In this document: positions 8,035-16,119 of the stretch, piece after piece
Position numbering within the stretch: the first letter of the stretch is position 1
Layout: every line of letters begins with the position of its first letter
Assembly (NCBI GenBank): GCA_012842495.1
Contig: DUSS01000023.1
Location: 1-33,827 of the forward strand
Direction of reading: 5' to 3'
DNA: 33,827 nt
Source: Candidatus Fermentithermobacillaceae bacterium
GTDB taxonomy: Bacteria; Bacillota; Sulfobacillia; Fermentithermobacillales; DUSS01
Notes under the pieces: model-generated
The model's database searches: none
What the model was told of the DNA's origin: nothing
Seen by the model: only the letters and a program-made list of their open reading frames with translations
Translations under genes and position numbers: made by a program

Positions 8035-9821
8035 TGGCGATGGCTCGGGATACCGGTATCATCGGGAAAATTGTGCGAGTCTCCGGACCTCTTGTGGTGG
8101 CGTCGGGGATGTCCGGTGCCAGGATGTTCGACGTAGTAAGGGTCGGAGAAAAGCGGGTCATCGGGGAGATAATCGAACTCCGGGGAGACACCGCTTCCAT
8201 ACAGGTGTATGAGGAGACGTCCGGGATCGGACCGGGCGAGCCCGTAGTTTCCACTGGGGTACCCCTGAGCGTTGAGCTGGGGCCCGGACTCATCAGCTCT
8301 ATATTCGACGGAATACAAAGGCCGTTGAACGTCATTCAGTCCATCGCCGGCGACTATGTCACGAGAGGTATAGACGTTCCTGGACTCGACAGAGAGAGAA
8401 AATGGCACTTTGTACCGGCCGTGAAACCCGGGGACGCCGTGGCGTCCGGGGATGTGCTCGGAACGGTTCAGGAGACTCCCCTTGTGGTCCACAAGATCAT
8501 GGTGCCTCCCGGAATTGAGAACGCAAAAGTGGCCGAGATCAAAGAGGGTGACTTCACGGTCGAAGAAATCGTGGCTGTTCTCGATGCGGGTGGCCAGAAA
8601 AAGCCTCTAGCCATGATGCAAAAGTGGCCAGTTCGCGTCCCGAGACCGGTACGGGAGAAGCTCCCGCCGGAAGAGCAGCTGGTCACCGGCCAGCGCGTGA
8701 TCGACACGTTTTTCCCGATAGCTAAGGGTGGAACAGCCTGCGTGCCCGGGCCGTTCGGCTCCGGAAAAACCGTGATTCAGCACCAGCTGGCCAAATGGTC
8801 GGATGCCCAGATCATCGTGTTCGTCGGATGTGGTGAGCGGGGCAACGAGATGACCGACGTGCTTATGGAATTCCCGGAACTCACCGACCCCAGGAGCGGA
8901 AGGCCCCTGATGGAAAGGACGGTCCTCGTGGCCAACACATCTAATATGCCGGTTGCCGCGAGGGAAGCTTCGATTTACACCGGGATAACCCTGGCCGAGT
9001 ATTTCCGGGACATGGGATACAGCGTCGCTCTTATGGCCGACTCGACTTCCCGGTGGGCCGAGGCGCTGAGAGAGATCTCCGGACGCCTTGAGGAGATGCC
9101 CGGAGAAGAAGGGTACCCCGCGTACCTCGGCTCGCGACTAGCCGAGTTTTACGAGCGGGCCGGCAGAGTGGTTGCTCTCGGCAGCGATCGGAGAGAAGGT
9201 GCTCTGAGCGTGATCGGAGCGGTTTCGCCTCCCGGCGGCGACCTGTCAGAACCTGTGACCCAGGCAACCTTGAGGATCGTCAAGGTGTTCTGGGGACTCG
9301 ACGACCGCCTAGCTGCGAGGAAGCATTTCCCCGCGATCAACTGGCTCACAAGCTATTCGCTGTATACGGACAGGCTTGACTCCTACTTCAGAAAGGCCCT
9401 GGGAGACGATTTCCCGGAAATGCGCGACGAAGCTATAGCCATCCTCCAGCAGGAGGAGGAGCTTCAGGAGATCGTGCGTCTGGTCGGGGTGGACGCCCTG
9501 GGCGGAAGGGACAGGATGATCCTGGAGACGGCCAAATCCCTCCGGGAAGACTTCCTGTACCAGAGCGCATTTCACGAAGTGGACACGTACTGCTCGCAAA
9601 GGAAGATGTACGGGATGCTCGAGGTGATCTTGATGAGGCATCATAAGGCCATGGAAGCTATCGAGGCTGGGGCAGACCTCGACCTGATCCTGGAGGATCC
9701 CATGAAGGAGAAGATCGCCCGAGCCCGGGTAACGCCGGAAGAAGAATGGCCTAAGCTTCACGATGAGATCGTCGCCGCGATTCGACAGGGTTTTTCGGCC
9801 AGGACCAGGGCTGTCTCGTAA
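8031..9821 (+). CDS. ntpA: V/A-type ATPase catalytic subunit A
   Basis: ATP-hydrolysing or ATP-synthesising subunit of the A3B3 head. The 596-residue protein has an N-terminal beta-barrel (about 1-75), the A-type non-homologous insert (about 115-190), an intact Walker A loop GPFGSGKT (240-247, Lys246), GCGERGNEM (267-275, with the catalytic Glu region) and the Walker B/switch region [18 protein letters not shown]. The insert and the GERGNEM motif distinguish it from F-type beta. ATG 8031 gives the ATGA overlap with ntpF. With B, I and K intact, the complex should be functional. Whether it runs as synthase or ion pump in vivo cannot be told from sequence. Confidence 0.98.
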   Translation: MMAMARDTGIIGKIVRVSGPLVVASGMSGARMFDVVRVGEKRVIGEIIELRGDTASIQVYEETSGIGPGEPVVSTGVPLSVELGPGLISSIFDGIQRPLNVIQSIAGDYVTRGIDVPGLDRERKWHFVPAVKPGDAVASGDVLGTVQETPLVVHKIMVPPGIENAKVAEIKEGDFTVEEIVAVLDAGGQKKPLAMMQKWPVRVPRPVREKLPPEEQLVTGQRVIDTFFPIAKGGTACVPGPFGSGKTVIQHQLAKWSDAQIIVFVGCGERGNEMTDVLMEFPELTDPRSGRPLMERTVLVANTSNMPVAAREASIYTGITLAEYFRDMGYSVALMADSTSRWAEALREISGRLEEMPGEEGYPAYLGSRLAEFYERAGRVVALGSDRREGALSVIGAVSPPGGDLSEPVTQATLRIVKVFWGLDDRLAARKHFPAINWLTSYSLYTDRLDSYFRKALGDDFPEMRDEAIAILQQEEELQEIVRLVGVDALGGRDRMILETAKSLREDFLYQSAFHEVDTYCSQRKMYGMLEVILMRHHKAMEAIEAGADLDLILEDPMKEKIARARVTPEEEWPKLHDEIVAAIRQGFSARTRAVS

Positions 9822-9834
9822 GGAGTGATGGAAT

Positions 9835-11226
9835 GTGCCGCTAGAGTACACGACAATAAGCCAGATTTCCGGTCCTCTCATCATGGTGGAGCAGGTGAGA
9901 GAGGTTCACTTTGACGAGCTCGTAGAGGTTGAGACTCAGACAGGGGAAATCCGCAGAGGCCGGGTCTTGGAAGCGCAGGAAGGAAGAGCGCTCGTCCAGC
10001 TTTTCGAGGGCACTGCGGGACTGGATGTTTCCAAATCGAAAGTGAGATTTCTCGGGCGGGTCCTGGAGATCCCGGTCAGCCGCGATATGCTCGGCAGGAT
10101 TTTCGACGGAGCGGGCAGACCCATAGACGGGGGCCCCCGGATCGTACCGGAGAAACGTCTTGACATAAATGGCAACCCCATCAACCCTTATGCGAGGGCG
10201 TACCCGTCGGAGTTTATCCAGACCGGCATATCGGCTATCGACTGCATGAATCCGCTGGTTCGCGGTCAAAAGCTGCCCATCTTCTCAGGTGCCGGTCTTC
10301 CGCATGCTGCCATGGCGGCGCAGATAGCCCGGCAAGCTACCGTGCTGGGTTCTCAGGAACCCTTCGCAGTGGTGTTCGGCGCCATGGGGATAACCTTCGA
10401 GGAAGCCGACTACTTCATCTCCGATTTCAGGAGGACCGGCGCTTTGGAGAGAGCGGTCCTGTTCGTGAACCTTGCGAACGACCCGGTTATCGAGAGGATA
10501 GCGACTCCGAGGATGGCCCTGACCGTCGCCGAGTATCTGGCCTTCGATCTTGGTATGCACGTGCTGGTCATCCTGACCGACATGACGAACTACGCGGAAG
10601 CTCTCAGAGAGGTTTCTGCCGCTCGAAAGGAAGTGCCGGGCCGGCGCGGCTATCCCGGTTACATGTATACCGACCTCGCAACCATGTACGAACGAGCCGG
10701 CAGAATAAAGGGCAAAAAGGGGTCCATAACCCAAATCCCCATCCTGACCATGCCGGAAGATGACAAGACCCACCCCATCCCGGACCTGACCGGATACATT
10801 ACCGAGGGGCAAATCATCCTCTCGAGAGATCTTCATAAGAAGGGTATTTACCCGCCGGTTAACGTTTCGATTTCCCTGTCTAGATTGAAAGACAAGGGGA
10901 TTGGCAAGGGGAAGACGCGTGAAGACCACGCCGACGTGCTGAACCAGCTGTCCGATGCCTACGACAGAGGCAAAGAGGCGAGAGAACTCGCAGTAGTGCT
11001 GGGAGAAGCGGCACTGACTCCCACGGACAGGCTGTTTTTGAAGTTCGCAGACGAATTCGAACGCAGGTTTATCAAGCAAGGGCCTAACGAAAACAGACCG
11101 ATAGAGAGGACGCTGGACATCGGGTGGGAGCTCATGGCCATGCTGCCCAGGTCCGAGTTGAAGCGCCTATCCGACAGAAACATCGAGAAGTATATGCCGA
11201 AAAGGCAAGCGGCAGCCGACGACTGA
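9835..11226 (+). CDS. ntpB: V/A-type ATPase regulatory subunit B
   Basis: Non-catalytic head subunit alternating with A; it contributes the arginine finger to the catalytic site. The 463-residue protein has the degenerate P-loop typical of B subunits ([12 protein letters not shown] around 145-156, lacking GKT), followed by [17 protein letters not shown] and the [14 protein letters not shown] motif. GTG 9835 is preferred because AAGGAG (9820-9825) lies 9 bp ahead and the resulting N-terminus ([15 protein letters not shown]) matches the family. It begins 13 bp after ntpA. After it comes the only sizeable gap inside the operon, 108 bp before ntpD. Confidence 0.98.
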   Translation: MPLEYTTISQISGPLIMVEQVREVHFDELVEVETQTGEIRRGRVLEAQEGRALVQLFEGTAGLDVSKSKVRFLGRVLEIPVSRDMLGRIFDGAGRPIDGGPRIVPEKRLDINGNPINPYARAYPSEFIQTGISAIDCMNPLVRGQKLPIFSGAGLPHAAMAAQIARQATVLGSQEPFAVVFGAMGITFEEADYFISDFRRTGALERAVLFVNLANDPVIERIATPRMALTVAEYLAFDLGMHVLVILTDMTNYAEALREVSAARKEVPGRRGYPGYMYTDLATMYERAGRIKGKKGSITQIPILTMPEDDKTHPIPDLTGYITEGQIILSRDLHKKGIYPPVNVSISLSRLKDKGIGKGKTREDHADVLNQLSDAYDRGKEARELAVVLGEAALTPTDRLFLKFADEFERRFIKQGPNENRPIERTLDIGWELMAMLPRSELKRLSDRNIEKYMPKRQAAADD

Positions 11227-11277
11227 TCTGCCGGCTGCGCGACGCCGGAACGACCGGACCGGGACCCGACCGGTGGT

Positions 11278-11289
11278 TCTGGGCCCAGA
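11278..11289. repeat. 12-bp perfect palindrome between ntpB and ntpD
   Basis: TCTGGGCCCAGA reads the same on both strands. It lies in the 108-bp gap between ntpB and ntpD (11227-11334), the only sizeable gap inside the ATPase operon. The rest of the gap is GC-rich with repeated ACCGG words. It may be a protein-binding site or the core of a hairpin, but there is no T-run after it, so it is not a terminator. Confidence 0.45.
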
Positions 11290-11334
11290 GGATGCTGGGA
11301 GGCCCGTGGCCAGTGCCGAGGGGGATGCAAGACC

Positions 11335-11973
11335 GTGGAGATAAGGGTGAACGCTACCCGCCAGGAGCTCACGAGACTCAAGGCGAGGCTTAAGACAGCT
11401 CGAAGAGGCCATAAACTGTTGAAGGACAAAAGAGACGAGCTCATGAGGGAATTCTTGGCCCTAATCGACGAGGCGCGAAAGCTCCGGGAACAGGTTGACG
11501 CGAAGCTTTCTGCAGCATACCGCGACTTCTCCATGGCCAGGGCCGTACTTTCCTCCGCAGTGCTGGAAGAATCGCTGATGGCAGGCCGGAAGCCGGTTGA
11601 GGTTTCCGTACGTTTCAGGCAAATCATGAACGTGCGGGTTCCGGAGATAGAGATAGATTCCCCCGGCGACCTCCCTGGAGCTCCCGCGGTTCCTCCTTAC
11701 GGTTTCGCCGCTACCTCCAGCGATCTTGACTCGGCCATCGAGGCTTTTTCGGGCGTCCTGGTGGACATGCTTAGAATGGCGGAGCTCGAGAAGAAGTGCG
11801 AACTCCTGGCGGCCGAGATCGAGAAGACCCGGCGAAGGGTCAACGCCTTGGAATACGTCCTCATTCCCGAGCTGGAGCGAGCAGCAAAAGACGTGCAAAT
11901 GCGGTTGTCGGAGATGGAGCGCGCCAATGCCTCAAGGCTCATGAGAATCAAAGAAATAGTGAGAGCTCACTAG
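11335..11973 (+). CDS. ntpD: V/A-type ATPase subunit D (central rotor shaft)
   Basis: Central-stalk coiled coil that rotates inside the A3B3 head, analogous to F-type gamma. The 212-residue protein shows the strong N-terminal family pattern of a long helix (KARLKTARRGHKLLKDKRDE, about residues 17-36), a variable middle, and a C-terminal helix with the conserved NALEYVLIPELERAAK. GTG 11335 follows AGGGGG (11319-11324) by 10 bp. It is the last ATPase gene; no ntpG or ntpJ follows, so the operon is H-I-K-E-C-F-A-B-D. Confidence 0.96.
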   Translation: MEIRVNATRQELTRLKARLKTARRGHKLLKDKRDELMREFLALIDEARKLREQVDAKLSAAYRDFSMARAVLSSAVLEESLMAGRKPVEVSVRFRQIMNVRVPEIEIDSPGDLPGAPAVPPYGFAATSSDLDSAIEAFSGVLVDMLRMAELEKKCELLAAEIEKTRRRVNALEYVLIPELERAAKDVQMRLSEMERANASRLMRIKEIVRAH

Positions 11974-12212
11974 GTGCCGGCGCCGGTTCCTTACCCGTTA
12001 ATTCCTTACCTGCCTTACCATTCCGGTAACCCCTCTTTTGACCTTTCTGTACGCCAAGCCGGAACGAAGGTGAACCGCGTCCTGCTAGGCGAGTCAGGGT
12101 GTCGTTGTCCCGGTCCGAGCCGGAGACCCGGCACGAAGAGAAGCCATACACGCCGGATATCTTCGGTTCATCCGGTCCGACAATATAAGGGAGCTTCGGC
12201 GAGGGGTAATGC
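11974..12212. other. Intergenic region between ntpD and murA
   Basis: 239 bp without a convincing gene. It holds a GGCGCC-centred palindrome directly after ntpD, three copies of the word CCTTACC at about 11989-12019, and a weak 5-bp hairpin (TTACC 12015-12019 / GGTAA 12025-12029) followed by CCCCTCTTTT. The hairpin could be a weak terminator for the ATPase operon. AATATAAG near 12182-12189 is a possible -10 for murA, but no good -35 precedes it. Confidence 0.4.
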
Positions 12213-13478
12213 ATGGAAAAGATAGTCATCGAGGGGCAGGTACCCCTCAAAGGAAAGGTGCGTTGTGAGGGTGCCAAAAATGCGGCCCTTCCGATAATGG
12301 CGGCTACCCTGCTTTGCGAGGAGCCGTGCGTTTTGTCGGGTGTGCCGCCTCTCAAAGACGTCGAGAGCATGTCGAGAGTGCTTTCCTCTATCGGCCTCGA
12401 TGTTACGATGGAAGACGGTACGATCAGCGTTCGTCAGCGAGGTCCTCTCGGGCTCGAGCCTCCCTACGAAGCTGTCAGGGCGATGAGAGCTTCCTTCCTG
12501 GTTCTAGGCCCCCTCCTTTGCCGGCTGGGTGCGGCAAGGATCCCGTTGCCGGGAGGTTGTGACATCGGTCAAAGACCCGTGGATCTCCACTTGAAAGGAC
12601 TTCAAGCTATGGGGGCCAGCATCGAATTAAAGGGAGGCTACGTTGAGGCAAAAGCCAGGCGACTTTCTGGTGCCACAATATACCTGGACTTTCCCTCAGT
12701 CGGCGCCACGGAAAACCTGATGATGGCAGCCAGTCAAGCAGCCGGAGAGACCGTCATCGAAAACGCCGCCCAGGAACCGGAAGTCGTTGACCTTGCTAAT
12801 TTCCTCAATGCCATAGGCGCCAACGTCCGAGGAGCCGGGACCTCGCGAATCCGCATCACCGGGAGAAGAGGTTTCGGAGGAGGTGAGTATACCATTATCC
12901 CCGACAGGCTTGAGGCGGCTACTTACCTCCTCGCCGGAATCTCGACCGGTGGTTCCATCAGGGTAGAAAACGTTATACCCGAGCACCTTACCGCCTTTCT
13001 TGCCAAGATCCAGGAGGCCGGGGCTGAAGTCAGCACGGGCCTCAGGTATGTGGCGGCGTCCATGGAAAGACGAGCCAACCCCGTGAACGTGAAGACTCTG
13101 CCGTACCCCGGCTTTCCCACAGACCTTCAGGCCCCGATAATGTCGTTTCTCACAACCGCCAGAGGAACAAGCATCATCATCGAAGGGGTCTTCGAAAGGC
13201 GCTTTGCTCACGTAGAGGAGCTTAACAGGATGGGGGCCAAAATCCGGGCCGAAGGTTCTCACGCAGTGGTCGAGGGTGTCGAGGAACTCACGGGCGCATC
13301 GGTGGAAGCCTCGGATTTGAGAGCCGGTGCCGCGCTGGTTCTGGCGGGTCTACAGGCCAGAGGGAGGACCGAAGTGTCCGGCGTTTCCCACATCAAGAGA
13401 GGCTATTACCAATTAGTGGAAAAGCTCAAGCGTGTGGGCGCCCGGATCGAACTCGCCCACTACGAAAAAAACCCTTAA
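12213..13478 (+). CDS. murA: UDP-N-acetylglucosamine 1-carboxyvinyltransferase
   Basis: First committed step of peptidoglycan synthesis: transfers enolpyruvate from PEP to UDP-GlcNAc. The 421-residue length is normal. Visible active-site features are Lys22-Asn23 in GAKNAALP, the catalytic cysteine Cys116 in the mobile loop GGCDIGQRPVDLH (fosfomycin target), and PTDLQAP carrying the conserved Asp. ATG 12213 has GAGGGG about 8 bp ahead and an N-terminus (MEKIVIEG) matching the family. Placement after the ATPase operon and before spoIID is the conserved Bacillus order (atp-murAA-spoIID). Cys rather than Asp in the loop suggests a fosfomycin-sensitive enzyme. Confidence 0.97.
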   Translation: MEKIVIEGQVPLKGKVRCEGAKNAALPIMAATLLCEEPCVLSGVPPLKDVESMSRVLSSIGLDVTMEDGTISVRQRGPLGLEPPYEAVRAMRASFLVLGPLLCRLGAARIPLPGGCDIGQRPVDLHLKGLQAMGASIELKGGYVEAKARRLSGATIYLDFPSVGATENLMMAASQAAGETVIENAAQEPEVVDLANFLNAIGANVRGAGTSRIRITGRRGFGGGEYTIIPDRLEAATYLLAGISTGGSIRVENVIPEHLTAFLAKIQEAGAEVSTGLRYVAASMERRANPVNVKTLPYPGFPTDLQAPIMSFLTTARGTSIIIEGVFERRFAHVEELNRMGAKIRAEGSHAVVEGVEELTGASVEASDLRAGAALVLAGLQARGRTEVSGVSHIKRGYYQLVEKLKRVGARIELAHYEKNP

Positions 13479-13502
13479 AGCCGGCCACAGCTCCTCGCTA
13501 AG

Positions 13503-13611
13503 GACATGCATTGTCCCCGCGTTCCCCATATGCATTGAGAGTTTACCGAACGGTGTTACCTTGTGGCGGTCCAAGACATACATCGTCCTCCGGTCCCATA
13601 TCCATTGAGAG
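13503..13611 (+). repeat. Imperfect direct repeat in the spoIID upstream region with SpoIIID-box-like ends
   Basis: Two copies of an approximately 39-bp unit, 13503-13541 and 13575-13611, lie 72 bp apart in the 148-bp murA-spoIID gap. Each starts GACAT(G/A)CAT(T/C)GTCC and ends CCCATAT(G/C)CATTGAGAG, with a 2-bp length difference in the middle. Just at the start of each is a match to the known SpoIIID box WWRRACARNY: 13500-13509 agrees at 9 of 10 positions and 13572-13581 at 8 of 10. spoIIID itself lies 2 kb downstream. Confidence 0.7.
13578..13605 (+). promoter_or_regulatory. Candidate sigma-E promoter for spoIID
   Basis: The second repeat copy carries ATA at 13578-13580 and CATATCCAT at 13597-13605, separated by 16 bp. 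This is compatible with the sigma-E pattern of ATA in the -35 region and CATA at the -10. The message would start near 13612, just before GGAGG and the spoIID ATG at 13627. The SpoIIID-like box overlaps the -35, so repression by SpoIIID would be possible. The -10 deviates from CATACAnT, so the call is tentative. Confidence 0.33.
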
Positions 13612-13626
13612 ACTGGAGGATTTATT

Positions 13627-14613
13627 ATGAAGAAGGCTATCCTTCTCTTGTTGTTCATCGCCGGTTTACTTCTCGGCGTCAGTACCGGCGGACAGATGTC
13701 TGATGGTGGAGTCCTTCTCCCGCTGCCCCGGCCCTCAAAGGGTCAACCGTTCATTCGGATAGACGTGTATTATGTGCCGCAAGGGAAAGTGGTCAGCTTG
13801 GACCTGGAGGAATACGTAAAAGGGGTTGTGGCTTCAGAAATGCCTCCCACCTTCCACTACGAAGCCCTCAAGGCCCAGGCCGTAGTGGCCCGAACGTACG
13901 CCGTCAGGAAGATGAAAATCTTTGGGGGAACCCCTTCCCGACCTGACGCCGATGTCGTGTCCGATCACAACGTGGACCAGGCCTGGGCGCCGGAGCCCGA
14001 AATAAAGAGGAAATGGGGCGTACTCTTCGCGTGGAGATACTGGGCCAAAGTAAGCAGGGCGGTGGAGGAGACCGAAGGACTAATCCTGGCTTACGATGGG
14101 ATGCCTGCTGAGGCCGTTTACCATTCCACTTCGGCAGGTCCTACCGAGCCGGCCGTAGACGTTTGGGGCCGAGATGTGCCGTATCTCCGGAGCGTGCCAT
14201 GCGAGTTCTGCTCCCACTCCCCCTATTACAACGCTCAGACCGTAAGAATACCCGTTGCTGTAATAGCTAAAAACCTCAGTTCGCTCGGGACCGCTGTACC
14301 TGTGACGCAGATGGTCGACGCCTACTCCATCGTGCCGACCGAGATTTCGCCTACCGGGCGGGTCAAGGAGGTCACCGTTTCGGGTACAAAGATACGGGGT
14401 CTAGAGTTCAGAAAGGCTCTGGGGCTCAAGTCCACCAAGGTCTACTGGGAGGTGAGCGGCGAAGATCTGGTTCTTACCGTACGCGGTTACGGGCACGGAG
14501 TAGGTATGTGCCAGTACGGTGCTGATGGCTTAGCCCGACTTGGTAAAACGTACCTCGACATACTGTCATACTATTACCCCGGAACGCAAGTAGTCTACAT
14601 TTTCGACGAATAG
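13627..14613 (+). CDS. spoIID: Stage II sporulation protein D, peptidoglycan lytic transglycosylase
   Basis: Mother-cell membrane protein that cleaves glycan strands during engulfment, working with SpoIIM and SpoIIP. The 328-residue protein has an N-terminal membrane anchor (residues 4-18), the SpoIID domain with the catalytic glutamate Glu71 in ASEMPPTFHYEALKAQA, HSTSAGPTE, a Cys pair at 192 and 195, and the C-terminal signature GYGHGVGMCQYGA. ATG 13627 follows GGAGG by about 8 bp. It follows murA with 148 bp between, which hold the direct repeats and a candidate sigma-E promoter. All key residues look intact, implying a functional engulfment pathway. Confidence 0.96.
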   Translation: MKKAILLLLFIAGLLLGVSTGGQMSDGGVLLPLPRPSKGQPFIRIDVYYVPQGKVVSLDLEEYVKGVVASEMPPTFHYEALKAQAVVARTYAVRKMKIFGGTPSRPDADVVSDHNVDQAWAPEPEIKRKWGVLFAWRYWAKVSRAVEETEGLILAYDGMPAEAVYHSTSAGPTEPAVDVWGRDVPYLRSVPCEFCSHSPYYNAQTVRIPVAVIAKNLSSLGTAVPVTQMVDAYSIVPTEISPTGRVKEVTVSGTKIRGLEFRKALGLKSTKVYWEVSGEDLVLTVRGYGHGVGMCQYGADGLARLGKTYLDILSYYYPGTQVVYIFDE

Positions 14614-14624
14614 GGTCCGAACTC

Positions 14625-14648
14625 CGGGGTCCTCTTGCGGGGACCCCG
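14625..14648 (+). terminator. Hairpin after spoIID (weak terminator or mRNA stabiliser)
   Basis: Perfect 8-bp stem CGGGGTCC (14625-14632) and GGACCCCG (14641-14648) with an 8-nt loop, starting 12 bp after the spoIID stop. Only TT follows the stem, so it lacks the U-run of a strong intrinsic terminator and may only attenuate or protect the transcript. Confidence 0.4.
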
Positions 14649-14724
14649 TTACAGCAGCGCGAACACAGGCCCAGCGCGTATACCTCCGGCAAATTATGGC
14701 AATGCTTTAACCGGAGGTGTCCAT

Positions 14725-15549
14725 ATGCGGGATCGACTGAGAAAAGCGTTTTCCCAGTTCCTCGCGGGAAGCCACCGCATACTCGCGGTGAGGTGGACAA
14801 GGGCGACAGCTACCATTCTTATGTGCCTCCTCCTGTTCTGCACGGGGTTATACCTGGGGCTGCGGTCGGCCCTGAAGGTGGCAGTCTTTCCGCCGGCCAC
14901 CGCAACCGACAACCCTGCCCCGAACGGCTCCAGCTCCGCCCCACCGGCTCAGGCGACGTCGAAGGACGGTGAAGCGGGGCCGGGTATCTCCTCGACGACA
15001 CTCGCAACGGCGGCGGAAACAGGTGCCAGGCAATCAGGCGCAAGTCCTGGGGGACAGGGCTCGAGCCCAGTGGGATCTGAAACCACCCCCGTGGACCCGG
15101 AATCGACTCCGGTGACTGTCCAAGCGAGGACCCTCGCAGAGATCCTAAAGGATTTATCTCTGCCCGTTGAGGGCCAAATACGCAGGAAGGAAGGCTGGTA
15201 CTACCTGGAAGTGTTTTCCGAGTGGAGGTACCACAGAGGAATCGACTTCCAGGCTCCGGCCGGACACCCCGTCAAAGCGCCCCTCGCGGGAACCGTAAAG
15301 GATCTCTACCAGAACGTCCACCTGGGAACAGTTGTCATTCTTTCGCATGAGGGAGATGTCGAGACGCTTTACGGTTGTATTACCCCCGGTGAAGATATCC
15401 TTCCCGGGAAGAAAGTCGCCAAGGGAGAAGTGCTCGGGTGTATTTCCGATTCTGGACCCCGCGAAGGAGATTCTACACCTCACCTTCATTTCGAGGTTCA
15501 TTTCCGGGGTGAATTGGTCCTTTCCGACCGCTACCTTGGCGCACGCTAA
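14725..15549 (+). CDS. spoIIQ: M23 (LytM) endopeptidase, SpoIIQ-like
   Basis: Membrane-anchored peptidase of the type that, as SpoIIQ, forms the forespore side of the SpoIIQ-SpoIIIAH channel. Residue 1 is ATG 14725, with GGAGGTG (14713-14719) ahead. One membrane helix (about 31-53) is followed by a low-complexity Ser/Pro/Gly/Thr linker (about 65-130) and a C-terminal M23 domain. Both zinc motifs are intact: His170-x3-Asp174 (HRGID) and His253-x-His255 (HLH). Bacillus subtilis SpoIIQ has lost the first His, while clostridial SpoIIQ keeps it; this protein follows the clostridial pattern and should be catalytically active. Position between spoIID and spoIIID supports the assignment; a general cell-wall M23 enzyme remains possible. 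Confidence 0.85.
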   Translation: MRDRLRKAFSQFLAGSHRILAVRWTRATATILMCLLLFCTGLYLGLRSALKVAVFPPATATDNPAPNGSSSAPPAQATSKDGEAGPGISSTTLATAAETGARQSGASPGGQGSSPVGSETTPVDPESTPVTVQARTLAEILKDLSLPVEGQIRRKEGWYYLEVFSEWRYHRGIDFQAPAGHPVKAPLAGTVKDLYQNVHLGTVVILSHEGDVETLYGCITPGEDILPGKKVAKGEVLGCISDSGPREGDSTPHLHFEVHFRGELVLSDRYLGAR

Positions 15550-15609
15550 GTCAACTTTACGCGAACCCGGTTTGAGCACGCAAGAGATGGGACGTCTGCA
15601 AACGGCCGG

Positions 15610-15637
15610 ATACGCACCCCTTTGGGCTGCATATATA
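15610..15637 (+). promoter_or_regulatory. Candidate sigma-E promoter for spoIIID
   Basis: GGATACG (15608-15614, with ATA at 15610-15612) and CATATATA (15630-15637) are separated so that ATA and CATA lie 17 bp apart, matching the sigma-E spacing. The predicted start would be near 15645, with GAGGGAGG before ATG 15670. spoIIID is a known sigma-E target in Bacillus. The -10 differs from the consensus CATACAnT at three positions. Confidence 0.35.
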
Positions 15638-15669
15638 TTTAGCGTAACTCTGACGAGGGAGGCCGGGCT

Positions 15670-15915
15670 ATGAATGACGCGATATGGAAACGCGCGATCG
15701 ACGTGGGCGAGTACATCTACGAGAACCGGGCAACGGTCCGGGATGCGGCCCGGGCGTTCGGAGTCTCCAAAAGTACGGTGCACAAAGACGTTACGGATCG
15801 ACTTCCAATCATCCGGCCAGCTCTGGCGAAGTTAGTCCGCCAAATCCTGGACGTGAATAAAGCAGAAAGACACATACGGGGCGGTGAAGCTACGCGGAGA
15901 AAATACAAAAAATGA
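15670..15915 (+). CDS. spoIIID: Stage III sporulation transcriptional regulator SpoIIID
   Basis: Small DNA-binding protein that activates and represses mother-cell (sigma-E and sigma-K) genes. The 81-residue sequence matches the Bacillus protein along its length: a helix-turn-helix with the recognition segment FGVSKSTVHKDVTDRLP (about 35-51), then the basic C-terminal arm HIRGGEATRRKYKK. It stops directly after this arm, lacking the short acidic tail of the B. subtilis protein. ATG 15670 follows GAGGGAGG. The gap before it (15550-15669) carries the candidate sigma-E promoter. The 204 bp after it (15916-16119) hold only small inverted repeats such as GACGAA/TTCGTC around 15998-16021. Confidence 0.97.
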   Translation: MNDAIWKRAIDVGEYIYENRATVRDAARAFGVSKSTVHKDVTDRLPIIRPALAKLVRQILDVNKAERHIRGGEATRRKYKK

Positions 15916-16119
15916 TGGTTGCCTGGTGCCCTAACGGTCCGGCACTACACCGGCGGATGGAATTCGGGAAGTATGCGTAAACCAGCTCACGGGTGACAGA
16001 CGAATCTTTGACTTGCTTCGTCGAATTTCGCCACGTTTACAGGAAATCCCCGGTCTTTGTCGAAAGATTGGCTTAAGTGAGCGAAGCGACTCCCACCGAA
16101 ACCGGAGGAGGCCTCATCC

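Noticed and set aside
11974-12225. 83-codon frame directly after ntpD with a Pro/Tyr-rich start (MPAPVPYPLIPYLPY)
   Set aside because: Only a weak GAGAG precedes its GTG, the later part is Arg/Ser/Gly-rich without pattern, and it runs into murA. It looks like chance reading of the repeated CCTTACC words.
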